DNA from: JANPCX01 sp031431125
Lineage (GTDB): Bacteria; Pseudomonadota; Gammaproteobacteria; Burkholderiales; Burkholderiaceae_C
DNA length: 64,000 nt
Assembly: GCA_031431125.1 (NCBI GenBank)
Contig: JANPCX010000089.1
Span: 9,825 to 73,824, forward strand
Reading direction: 5' to 3'
In this document: positions 35,686 through 44,195 of the stretch, piece after piece
How the letters are laid out: each line of letters begins with the position of its first letter
Numbering within the stretch: the first letter of the stretch is position 1
The notes under the pieces: model-generated
Database searches by the model: none
What the model was told of the DNA's origin: nothing
Seen by the model: the letters and a program-made list of their open reading frames with translations, nothing else
Translations under genes and position numbers: made by a program

Positions 35686-36800
35686 GCTGCTTGCACGCCG
35701 GGCAGCGGCTGGGCGGGTGTCATCTGCATGACATCGACGCGGTCACCTCGTGCCAGCGCGTTGGCAGTGGGTAGTACGACCCCTGCCACGCCGGCCCACA
35801 CGGTGCCATGCACTACCACGCCATCTGCCACTTCAATGTGTGGCGCGGCGACCGTCGCCGGGGACTGTGGTGAGCCGACGATGCAACCAGGTCCCAAAAC
35901 CACCGTCCCTTCGGCGATGATCGAACCGTTGACCCAACAACCTGCGCCCAGGACCAAAGTTTTACCCGCCACCAAGTTACCCACAACCTGGCAACCATCG
36001 CCCAAGCTCAAATGCCCATGTGCCTTGATGCTGCCTCCGGCCCGACAGCCGTCGCCGAGCGACAGGTCGTGGCGGCACACCAGGTCAACGGACCAGGAGC
36101 GGTAGGCATCAACCGTCAATGCTTCGCTGCATAACGCGCGGGTGCCACTTGCGTCCGGCTGTGCCTCTTCGGGAAGGCCGAGCCGGCCGAGCATGGGCGC
36201 CACCGGGATCGCAGCGCCCAGCTTGCCGAATTGCACCACTGGTGCATGCAGCAAGGTGAACTTGCACTCTCCGGCGACGATGAGGCGTTGTGACGCCGTG
36301 ATGCGGCCGGTCAATTGGCAATGGTCTTCGACCAGCACGGTGTGGCCGTGGGCCCAACGCAAAACTTTGCTGCCGGATGCCAGCGTCAACAACGCGCCTG
36401 CCCACAGCGAGTGGTAGGTGGCGCCAACTGCCGTTTGCAGCTTGCCTTTGGCTGCTACCGGTGCCAGAAACCGCATGCCGTTCGGCGCGACGAGATCTCC
36501 CGAGCCATGCCATGCGCGGCCGCTTCCGCCTTTGCGCTGCTCCCGGGCATTCAGCGGCCACGGTGACGGGAAGGGTGCCGCGAGTGCCAAGTCGTAGGGC
36601 CCCAACCGTTGGCGTTGATTCAATATGGCTTTGGCCAACTTGGCCGCGAACGAGGTCGCCAAGTAGGGCGGGTCGAGCGCGTCGTGGCGATTAATGTGCA
36701 GCGGTTCGGCATCGGTGGGGCGCGCCCACTCCAGCAACGCTGGCACCATGGGCAGGAAAACGATCGCTGCGAGCAGCACGAACAGCAAGGCCCAGCTCAT
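35682..36800 (-). CDS. Membrane-anchored beta-helix protein, bactofilin-like repeats (EPS locus)
   Basis: A 372-residue protein with one N-terminal membrane helix (about 2-22). The mixed middle part is followed at residues 245-310 by tandem repeats of 18 residues: LSLGDGCRAGGSIKAHGH, LSLGDGCQVVGNLVAGKT, LVLGAGCWVNGSIIAEGT and a partial fourth. Such repeats predict a right- or left-handed beta-helix like bactofilins (polymer-forming cytoskeletal proteins). The ATG at 36800 overlaps the GT2 stop as ATGA, so the longer frame to 36860 is rejected. A scaffold for the synthase is an inference. Confidence 0.65.
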   Translation of the reverse strand: MSWALLFVLLAAIVFLPMVPALLEWARPTDAEPLHINRHDALDPPYLATSFAAKLAKAILNQRQRLGPYDLALAAPFPSPWPLNAREQRKGGSGRAWHGSGDLVAPNGMRFLAPVAAKGKLQTAVGATYHSLWAGALLTLASGSKVLRWAHGHTVLVEDHCQLTGRITASQRLIVAGECKFTLLHAPVVQFGKLGAAIPVAPMLGRLGLPEEAQPDASGTRALCSEALTVDAYRSWSVDLVCRHDLSLGDGCRAGGSIKAHGHLSLGDGCQVVGNLVAGKTLVLGAGCWVNGSIIAEGTVVLGPGCIVGSPQSPATVAAPHIEVADGVVVHGTVWAGVAGVVLPTANALARGDRVDVMQMTPAQPLPGVQAA

Positions 36801-38158
36801 GCACGCACCTGGCCATGTGCCTGGACGTTGGCCTTGCGATAGCGCACCGTCTTGTCCCATTGAAAATTTCGACCTGGCAGCTGGTCGAGAACGGCTTGTT
36901 CCAACACGGCACGGCTGATGGCCACAGAACTCACCACAAAACCGAGCCAGTTGAAGGCCACGAGACGAACACGTTGCCGCGATCGGTCCAGATGGGCGGC
37001 TGCGCCGATCTCAAAAAACGCAGCGAAATTGCCGAGCGCGCTTTGGCTCATGAAGGCCAACAACAAAAGCGCTGGCGCACTGATGTTCAGCGCCACTGTG
37101 AAGTACAGCAGCACGCTGAGCAGCCAGCCCAGCAGCAGCAGCGGCGACATCAGGTACACCCCCAGCAGCAGCAAACCATCCAAACGTTCAGCTCGTGAGA
37201 GTTTTTTGTGCCAACACAGTTTCCAGCCATGGCGAACAGCGGCTTGGTTGTGTCCTTTTGCCCAACGTTTGATCTGGCGCACGCGCACGGCCCAGCTTTG
37301 CGGCACCTCCTCGTAACACTCGCTGCGGTTGGAGTAGGCGGTGCGCCAGCCTCCCAGCAACAGTCGGTAGGTGAGATCGGTGTCTTCGGCCAACACGTCG
37401 TCATGCCAACCGCCTACCGCATTCAAAGCCGATACGCGGATGCCACCAACAGTGCCACCATATTGCGGTACCAAACCCAAGTTCATTCGCGCTTGTTGAT
37501 CGACCTGGTAGCCACCCGCACGTTCCAAATCGAGAAGGCGAGTGAGCAGGTTGGCCCCCACGTTGTTGGGAACCACACGGCCCATGACCGCACCCACCTC
37601 GGGGTCGATGAAGGGCGCCATCAAGCGGCGAATCAGGCCACGCGAAGGGAGGTAGTCGGCGTCGAACACCACGATGAAGTCCGTATCGACCAAAGCCATG
37701 GCGTCTTTCAGCGCGGCGGCCTTGCCGGGTTTGCCACTGCTGCGGTGGAAGGGTCGTATGCGGCCGGGATGGCGTTGCACCATGTCGTCGATGAGTTCGC
37801 GGGTGCGGTCGGTGGAGCGGTCGTTCATCGGCATCACCACCAGACGATCGCGTGGATAGTCCACACGCATCAAGTTCTCCAAACAACCTGCAATCACCGC
37901 TTCTTCGTTGTGGGCCGCCACCAGCACCGTGACGCGTGGCCAACTGGCGCTGACGACGCTGGCGTAGGGATGGCGCTGGGCTCCGAACAGGCGACTCAGG
38001 GTGAACAAGTAGTGGCGAATGGCGTACACCGCCAGCAGGCCCAATATGGGTGTCGTTGCAAGCAGCAGGCCCCAGGCCCACAGTTCGCCGAACGGGCTGC
38101 TCAGGGAGAACGTTTCACTGGCCCGCGCGAATGCACTTTCGCCACTCAGGCTTGACAT
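36797..38158 (-). CDS. Processive GT2 glycosyltransferase, polysaccharide synthase (EPS locus)
   Basis: First gene of the operon. With ATG 38158 it is 453 residues. The GT-A domain has VTVLVAAHNEEAVIAGCLEN, DADY at 166-169 (nucleotide/metal), EDTD at 258-261 (catalytic base) and QIKRW at 295-299, the QxxRW motif of processive synthases such as BcsA, PgaC and HasA. One membrane helix precedes the GT domain (about 27-50) and about four follow. No PilZ domain is present, so direct c-di-GMP control is unlikely. The frame is open to 38395, adding 79 residues without family character; an upstream GTG is also possible. Confidence 0.88.
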   Translation of the reverse strand: MSSLSGESAFARASETFSLSSPFGELWAWGLLLATTPILGLLAVYAIRHYLFTLSRLFGAQRHPYASVVSASWPRVTVLVAAHNEEAVIAGCLENLMRVDYPRDRLVVMPMNDRSTDRTRELIDDMVQRHPGRIRPFHRSSGKPGKAAALKDAMALVDTDFIVVFDADYLPSRGLIRRLMAPFIDPEVGAVMGRVVPNNVGANLLTRLLDLERAGGYQVDQQARMNLGLVPQYGGTVGGIRVSALNAVGGWHDDVLAEDTDLTYRLLLGGWRTAYSNRSECYEEVPQSWAVRVRQIKRWAKGHNQAAVRHGWKLCWHKKLSRAERLDGLLLLGVYLMSPLLLLGWLLSVLLYFTVALNISAPALLLLAFMSQSALGNFAAFFEIGAAAHLDRSRQRVRLVAFNWLGFVVSSVAISRAVLEQAVLDQLPGRNFQWDKTVRYRKANVQAHGQVRA

Positions 38159-38599
38159 GATGATTGCCGCAGTCAGAAACACTTTGTTTCTAATATTGTT
38201 GTTAATCACGTTCGCTGACCACCCTGTGTTGACTTCAAGCTGACCTGGCAGCGTCCCAAAATACAGCTCAGCATGGCGTTGCGTGCCGCACGACGTGCCT
38301 GAGTGGCAGATCGCGAAACAAAGCTCAAACCAATCGAAATACGAATGCCAGCAAACGAAATGTGTTGAGCGGGCGCTGGCTTCGAACAGTGCCATGGCGA
38401 TCCTGCGTTCTGATGACAGGGCTCCTTAGAACCGAACTATTGAACGGAGCGAGGCGTCAACACACGGATGTGAATCCTAGTGACAAACGTAACTGGAGTT
38501 CCTGCTAGCGATGACAGGTCCCCCCGAATTCAGGGGTACAAAACGTCGAGTTCGTACCCCTTGATCACGGGGTGTGTCACCTCACAACGACAAACAGAG
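38159..38599. promoter_or_regulatory. EPS operon leader region with competing hairpins and direct repeats
   Basis: This 441-bp gap between ppsR and the GT2 gene is richer in A/T near the GT2 start. It contains a direct repeat GATGACAGG (38412-38420 and 38510-38518). It also holds four complementary blocks: CCCCCC 38520-38525, GGGGTAC 38533-38539, GTACCCC 38554-38560, GGGGT 38569-38573. Neighbouring blocks can pair in alternative ways, as in attenuators. No good sigma-70 or sigma-54 promoter was found. Confidence 0.4.
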
Positions 38600-39421
38600 T
38601 CAGTACATCAACCGATCTGGCCGCAAGTCGCGCAGGATGGTGGTGGCGATTTCTTCAATCGACTTGTGGGTGGAAGACAGCCAGGCGATGCTCTCCCGGC
38701 GCATCATTGCTTCAGCCTGTTTGACCTCGGCGCGGCAGTTTTCAATGGCCGCGTATCGGCTGTTGGGGCGGCGTTCGTTGCGAATTTGGCTCAGGCGCTC
38801 GGGGTCGATGGTCAGGCCGAAGCATTTTTTTTTGTAGGGTGCCAGTGACGACGGAATCGCGTCACGGTCAAAGTCTTCAGGAATCAAAGGGTAGTTGGCG
38901 GCTTTCACCCCGTGTTGCATGGCCAGGTAGAGCGAGGTGGGCGTTTTGCCGCTGCGGCTCACGCCAACCAAAATCACATCGGCCAGGGCCAAGTTTTTTG
39001 CCGATTGGCCATCGTCGTGGGCCAGCGAGAAGTTGATGGCCTCGATGCGGTCGGTGTATTCCTGGCTTTTGGAAATGTCAGAGAAACGGCCCACGCGGTG
39101 GTTGGACGTCATCGCCAACTCGGCCTCGAGGGGCTCGATGAAGGTGTTGAACATGTCGAGCACCATGCCTTTGGACTGGGTTTTCACCAAATTCAGCGTT
39201 TCGGGGTCGACCAAGGTGGCAAAGATGATGGGCTTTTTCCCCTCCAGCTCGGCGCTGTGGTTGATTTCTGCGATCACCTGGTGGGCCTTGTCCAAGCTGT
39301 CGATGAAGGGCCTTCGCACATGGCGCGGTTTGATGGCGAATTGCGCCAAGATGGAATTGCCAAAGGTTTCGGCGGTGATGCCGGTGCCATCAGAGACAAA
39401 AAATACAGTGCGATTGGGCAT
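38600..39421 (-). CDS. ppsR: PEP synthase regulatory protein (bifunctional kinase/pyrophosphorylase)
   Basis: Turns PEP synthase off by ADP-dependent phosphorylation and on by phosphate-dependent dephosphorylation. The 273-residue DUF299 protein shows the start RTVFFVSDGTGITAETFG and the P-loop VGVSRSGKTPTSLYLA, with KCFGLTIDPERLSQIRNERR near the end. ATG 39421 fits the family start; the open frame runs 17 codons further up. Its target ppsA is 2.2 kb away, beyond a protease gene. Confidence 0.95.
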   Translation of the reverse strand: MPNRTVFFVSDGTGITAETFGNSILAQFAIKPRHVRRPFIDSLDKAHQVIAEINHSAELEGKKPIIFATLVDPETLNLVKTQSKGMVLDMFNTFIEPLEAELAMTSNHRVGRFSDISKSQEYTDRIEAINFSLAHDDGQSAKNLALADVILVGVSRSGKTPTSLYLAMQHGVKAANYPLIPEDFDRDAIPSSLAPYKKKCFGLTIDPERLSQIRNERRPNSRYAAIENCRAEVKQAEAMMRRESIAWLSSTHKSIEEIATTILRDLRPDRLMY

Positions 39422-39462
39422 GGGGTGACCGGTTGATTGGTGAGGATACTCAAGGAGTCCGA

Positions 39463-41055
39463 TCAATAACACTCCACTTGAACGGTAGAGCGTTGTGTCA
39501 GGGCTGTCACATCGCCGACAGACATGGGCTTGTTGCCAACGGCTGAACTTTCATAGTCCACGCCGTGTGCGTCCAGGAAAGACTGAACGGTTGCCAGGTT
39601 GATGCCGAAGTTCACGTTTTGTGGACTGATGGGGCCGCTGGGCAGCAACCGAGACCGCACGATTCCGACCAGCAATCCGTGGGTGTCCACAATAGGCCCG
39701 CCACTGGAGCCGGGCTGCACGGTAGCTGACATTTGAAATGCCGAGGTGTCATTGTTAACGCCACTGAGCGCATTGACGATGCCGGTGGTCACCGTCGGCC
39801 CCGAAGAAATCAAACCGCGCAGTGGGTAACCCACCGCCACGAGTTCATCACCCAAACGAATTCCACGTCCGGTGCGCGTGCGAACGGAAGGAATGCGAAT
39901 ACCCTCCACACGCAGCAGCGCCAGGTCATTTTTTTCATCTTTTGCGACGATGCGTACCGCATTGCCTTGGGGCTGTATTCGCACGTTGGCGCAGCCTTGA
40001 ATGACATGCTCGTTGGTGATGATGTCCCCAGCTTTGCTCACCACGACACCACTGCCATAAACCCCTTGGCGATTTGATGAGGACCCCGCGCCGAGCTGCA
40101 ATGTACTACTGGCTCTGGCTGACGCCATCGCGGACTCCACCACACCGCGAGATTGCCGTGCTGCCTCGTCTATTTCAGTTCTGCTGAGTGTTTTGGCCAA
40201 ACGCTCTTTGGCCTCGTTGGACTCTTTTATCTGCTCAGCAGTTGCTGTCGGCGGCAGCGCGTATTGCCAAGAATAGGCAAGCGACAAATCTTTGGACAGG
40301 CCTCCCCGACCAAATTCAAAGACATTGGCAATCCACAAAAATGCGTTTGGGTCCCTACTCGGAACGGCCATGTAGAACCATTTCAAGCCTTCTTGACCAT
40401 CCGCAGGCACACCAACTCCCGTGGCGTACATACGGCCCAAAGCGATCATTCCAACGTGGTTTCCTCGCGTCGCGCTTTTCTTAAAAAGCTCCAAAGCGGC
40501 GAGCGGATCTTTGGTTAATCCTCCTCGCCCCTGCTCATGGAAACCGGCGAGCCAATTCATGGAACCAGAGTGGTTTTTTTCAGCGGATGCTTTGAACCAA
40601 GTGAGTGCGATCGCATCGTTCTTTTCGTAGCCGAAAGCCCCGGTGGCGATCCACCAACCCATGGCGTTCTGCGCTATCGCAAGCCCTTTGTTGGCGGCAT
40701 CTTTGATCAGATCTATGCCTTTGGCCTCGTCTTTAGGAAACAAATGTCCATTGATCAATGCCCAGCCCAAAAAGTATTTGCCATAGAGTGAACCCAGTTT
40801 TTCAGATTGGCTGAGGTAATCCCGTGCGCGGATTTCATCCCTGGGCCCTGCAGTACCGCGCATCAACATGTCCCCCATCAAGGCCATGGCGTCCGGGTCG
40901 CCTTTCGCGGCAGGTTCGGTCAGTTCTTTTCTCGCCTCGGCAAACTGAAATCGACTGTAGGCATCCAGACCTTCCGCGACACCGGCCGATGCGGTCGAAG
41001 TGACACATGCAGTCAAGATCGCAACCAAAAGAATCAAGGGGTGGTCTGGGCGCAT
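39463..41055 (-). CDS. Sel1-repeat / trypsin-like serine protease fusion
   Basis: A 530-residue exported protein. Signal peptide MRPDHPLILLVAILTACVTS, possibly a lipoprotein-like Cys at 17. About six Sel1-like alpha repeats follow (residues 45-280; e.g. AIAQNAMGWWIATGAFGYEK and MIALGRMYATGVGVP). A chymotrypsin-fold domain follows at about 325-495 with His in ITNEHVIQGC, Asp in EKNDLALLRV and Ser in VQPGSSGGPIVD, so the catalytic triad is complete. No PDZ domain follows, unlike DegP. Base composition looks more A/T-rich than its neighbours. It separates ppsR from ppsA, suggesting insertion. Function and substrates unknown. Confidence 0.85.
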   Translation of the reverse strand: MRPDHPLILLVAILTACVTSTASAGVAEGLDAYSRFQFAEARKELTEPAAKGDPDAMALMGDMLMRGTAGPRDEIRARDYLSQSEKLGSLYGKYFLGWALINGHLFPKDEAKGIDLIKDAANKGLAIAQNAMGWWIATGAFGYEKNDAIALTWFKASAEKNHSGSMNWLAGFHEQGRGGLTKDPLAALELFKKSATRGNHVGMIALGRMYATGVGVPADGQEGLKWFYMAVPSRDPNAFLWIANVFEFGRGGLSKDLSLAYSWQYALPPTATAEQIKESNEAKERLAKTLSRTEIDEAARQSRGVVESAMASARASSTLQLGAGSSSNRQGVYGSGVVVSKAGDIITNEHVIQGCANVRIQPQGNAVRIVAKDEKNDLALLRVEGIRIPSVRTRTGRGIRLGDELVAVGYPLRGLISSGPTVTTGIVNALSGVNNDTSAFQMSATVQPGSSGGPIVDTHGLLVGIVRSRLLPSGPISPQNVNFGINLATVQSFLDAHGVDYESSAVGNKPMSVGDVTALTQRSTVQVECY

Positions 41056-41669
41056 GGCAAATCAGTAAGAAAGTTGAACAATTTGGTTGCAATTTTGCAT
41101 GATGACCTGGCGCGCCGTACCGCAGATCACTGCCCATCAAATCGTGTCTTTCAAGCCATGGCTGCGATGCAAGCCTTGCGGGCCCTTCACCTCGCCAGGC
41201 ACAAGCAATCCGCAGGGACTGCTTGTGTCCGGTTTTGGCCTAGCGGTACCACGGGGTATCGCTAGGCTTACGCCTGGCCCTGCCTCGAAACCCATCGATT
41301 TCACTTTGGTCAGCTCTCTGCGGGACCGCACACTGGAAGAGGGTTGCACCCTGCAATCCACTGATCCCACGTCAGCGCCTGTGAGTTTATGCGCGGATGA
41401 CCTGCCTTCGGTTTTAACTGCCCAGCCGTCTACTGCCCTAAAATCGTCACAATTCTGTTTATTTCCCCCATGAACAACGCCTTCCCAGGAACGTCCCTGA
41501 TTCGCCCCGACCGCGCCTTGCTTGGCGAGGCCGGGTTGTTGCTTTCAGTTCCTGCACGACTTGGCGTTTTCGCTATGCCCCACAGAGTGACTGCGCTGCG
41601 CTTGGCGCGCCGGACCTGTGTGCCCAGTGGGATGGAAGCCCCAGTTTTTCAACGTTACGGAGCTTTTCC
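41056..41669. promoter_or_regulatory. Intergenic region upstream of ppsA with long stem-loop
   Basis: This 614-bp gap holds divergent control for the protease and ppsA. It contains a 13-bp-arm inverted repeat (41238-41267, one mismatch) and a TAAAAT -10-like box near 41438 before the stretch TCACAATTCTG. A short frame 41470-41721 runs into ppsA and has no recognisable features. No further gene seen. Confidence 0.4.
41238..41267. repeat. Long near-perfect inverted repeat (REP-like stem-loop)
   Basis: Arms GCCTAGCGGTACC and GGTATCGCTAGGC pair with one mismatch around a four-base loop. No T-run follows on either strand, so it is probably not a terminator. It may be a REP-like element or operator. 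Confidence 0.65.
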
Positions 41670-44078
41670 ATGTCAACCCTCAACTTGGCGACCGCCCTGG
41701 TCGCACCGTTTGAACTCCTGAGAATGACCGACGTCGAGTCGGTGGGCGGTAAAAACGCCTCCCTCGGCGAAATGATCAGCCAGTTGGCTGCGTCTGGCGT
41801 GCGTGTCCCGGGCGGCTTTGCCACCACGGCGCACGCCTTCCGCCAGTTCCTGGCCCACCAGGGCCTGGCCGACAAAATCGCCCAGCGGCTGTCCAACCTC
41901 AACACCGACGACGTCAAAGCGCTGGCGCTAGCCGGTGCCGAAATTCGCCATTGGATTGAAGCGACGCCGTTCCCGGCTGACTTGCAAGCCGCCATCACCG
42001 CTGAATTTGCCAAACTCACCGAGGGCAACCCCGGTGCGTCTTTCGCTGTGCGCTCTTCGGCCACCGCTGAAGACTTGCCCGACGCCAGCTTCGCCGGGCA
42101 GCAAGAAACCTTCTTGAACGTGGTGGGCATCGATGATGTGCTGGCCAAGACGAAAGAAGTGTTCGCCAGCCTCTACAACGACCGCGCCATCAGCTATCGC
42201 GTGCACAAAGGGTTTGCGCACGCCGATGTGGCCCTGTCAGCCGGTGTGCAGCGCATGGTGCGCTCTGACCTCGGCGCGGCCGGTGTGATGTTCACCATGG
42301 ACACCGAGTCGGGCTTCAACGATGTGGTTTTCATCACCTCCAGCTACGGTCTGGGTGAAACCGTGGTGCAAGGCGCCGTGAACCCGGACGAGTTCTACGT
42401 CCACAAGCCGAGCCTCAAGGCCAACAAACTCGCCATCATTCGCCGCAACCTGGGCTCCAAACTCATCAAGATGGAGTTCGCCACCCCGGAAGAAAAAGCC
42501 GCCAGTGGCAAGCTGGTGCGCACCGTGGACACCGCCACCGAGCAGCGCAACCGCTATTCCCTGACAGACGCCGACGTATCCGAGCTGGCCCGTTACGCTC
42601 TCATCATCGAAGCCCACTATGGCCGCCCCATGGACATTGAATGGGGCAAAGACGGCGGCGATGGCAAGCTCTACATCCTGCAAGCCCGCCCCGAAACGGT
42701 GAAGAGCCAGCAAGAAGGCAAGGTGGAGCAACGCTACAAACTCAAAGGTACGAGTGCGGTGCTGGCCGAAGGCCGCGCCATTGGACAAAAGATAGGCACG
42801 GGCCCAGTCCGCCTGGTGCATAGCATCAGCCAGATGGACGAGGTGCAGCCCGGCGATGTGTTGGTCACCGACATGACCGACCCCAATTGGGAGCCGGTGA
42901 TGAAACGCGCCAGCGCCATCGTCACCAACCGCGGTGGCCGCACCTGCCATGCCGCCATCATTGCCCGCGAGCTGGGCATTCCGGCGGTGGTGGGTTGTGG
43001 TGATGCCACCGAAGTGCTGACCGACGGTGCCTTGGTCACTGTGGTGTGCTCCGAGGGTGACACGGGCTACATCTACGACGGCCTCTTGGAAACCGAAGTC
43101 ACCGATGTGCAAAAGGTGGACCTGCCTTACTGCCCCATCAAAATCATGATGAATGTGGGCAACCCGCAGTTGGCTTTTGACTTCTGCCAAATGCCCAACT
43201 CGGGTGTGGGTTTGGCGCGGCTTGAGTTCATCATCAACAACAACATCGGCATCCACCCCAAGGCAATATTGGATTACCCCAACATCGACTTGGACCTGAA
43301 AAAGGCCGTGGAATCCGTTGCCCGTGGCCACGCCTCGCCGCGCGCTTTTTATGTGGACAAACTTGCCGAGGGTGTGGCCACCATCGCCGCTGCTTTCTGG
43401 CCCAAGCCTGTCATCGTCCGCTTGTCCGACTTCAAGAGCAACGAGTACCGCAAACTCATCGGTGGCTCACGGTATGAGCCCGAAGAAGAAAACCCGATGC
43501 TCGGTTTCCGCGGCGCCTCGCGTTACATCAGCCCAGACTTTGGCGAAGCCTTTGCCATGGAATGCGAGGCCTTGAAACGCGTGCGCAATGACATGGGCCT
43601 GAACAACGTCGAAATCATGGTGCCCTTTGTGCGCACTTTGGGTCAGGCCAAACAAGTGACGCAAATGCTGGCCGACCGGGGCTTGAAGCGCGCCGCGTTG
43701 GGTGGAACCGACGGCCTGCGCATCATCATGATGTGCGAGGTGCCCAGCAATGCCATCTTGGCCGAGCAGTTCTTGGAGTACTTCGACGGCATGTCCATCG
43801 GCTCCATCGATTTGACCCAGCTCACGCTCGGCCTGGACCGTGACTCCGGCTTGGAAATCTTGGCCAAAGACTTCGATGAACGCGACCCGGCCGTCAAAGC
43901 CATGATCTCGCGCGCCATTGCTGCCTGCCGCGCCGTGGGCAAATACGTCGGCATTTGTGGCCAAGGCCCGAGCGACCACCCCGACTTCGCTGATTGGTTG
44001 GCGGCCGAGGGCATCGTGTCCATCTCGCTCAACCCCGACTCGGTGGTGGAGACTTGGCAGCGTTTGGCCAAACGCTGA
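41670..44078 (+). CDS. ppsA: Phosphoenolpyruvate synthase
   Basis: Converts pyruvate and ATP to PEP, AMP and phosphate for gluconeogenesis. The 802-residue protein has the N-terminal ATP-grasp-like domain (SVGGKNASLGEMISQL, SFAVRSSATAEDLPDASFAG), the swivelling phosphohistidine domain with GGRTCHAAIIARELGIPAVV (His near 430; Thr before it is the PpsR target in other species) and the C-terminal TIM barrel with FGEAFAMECEALKRV and GICGQGPSDHPDF. Length is typical. A terminator follows. Confidence 0.97.
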   Translation: MSTLNLATALVAPFELLRMTDVESVGGKNASLGEMISQLAASGVRVPGGFATTAHAFRQFLAHQGLADKIAQRLSNLNTDDVKALALAGAEIRHWIEATPFPADLQAAITAEFAKLTEGNPGASFAVRSSATAEDLPDASFAGQQETFLNVVGIDDVLAKTKEVFASLYNDRAISYRVHKGFAHADVALSAGVQRMVRSDLGAAGVMFTMDTESGFNDVVFITSSYGLGETVVQGAVNPDEFYVHKPSLKANKLAIIRRNLGSKLIKMEFATPEEKAASGKLVRTVDTATEQRNRYSLTDADVSELARYALIIEAHYGRPMDIEWGKDGGDGKLYILQARPETVKSQQEGKVEQRYKLKGTSAVLAEGRAIGQKIGTGPVRLVHSISQMDEVQPGDVLVTDMTDPNWEPVMKRASAIVTNRGGRTCHAAIIARELGIPAVVGCGDATEVLTDGALVTVVCSEGDTGYIYDGLLETEVTDVQKVDLPYCPIKIMMNVGNPQLAFDFCQMPNSGVGLARLEFIINNNIGIHPKAILDYPNIDLDLKKAVESVARGHASPRAFYVDKLAEGVATIAAAFWPKPVIVRLSDFKSNEYRKLIGGSRYEPEEENPMLGFRGASRYISPDFGEAFAMECEALKRVRNDMGLNNVEIMVPFVRTLGQAKQVTQMLADRGLKRAALGGTDGLRIIMMCEVPSNAILAEQFLEYFDGMSIGSIDLTQLTLGLDRDSGLEILAKDFDERDPAVKAMISRAIAACRAVGKYVGICGQGPSDHPDFADWLAAEGIVSISLNPDSVVETWQRLAKR

Positions 44079-44127
44079 GCCTCAGTCTCCGGACGGCCCA
44101 GCAGAATCAGGCCGTCCCATGAAGGAC

Positions 44128-44167
44128 AATGAGCGATCGCGGATTTTCCGCACCGCTCATTTTTTTA
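44128..44167 (+). terminator. Rho-independent terminator after ppsA
   Basis: AATGAGCG and CGCTCATT pair, with an inner GCGG/CCGC stem, followed by seven T residues. It lies just before the argG start and ends the ppsA transcript. Confidence 0.85.
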
Positions 44168-44195
44168 TTCAACCTTGTCTTTTGCGTCTTCTCCC

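Noticed and set aside
41470..41721. Possible small gene ahead of ppsA
   Set aside because: It overlaps the ppsA start, has no recognisable features, and could at most be a leader peptide without supporting stalling motif.
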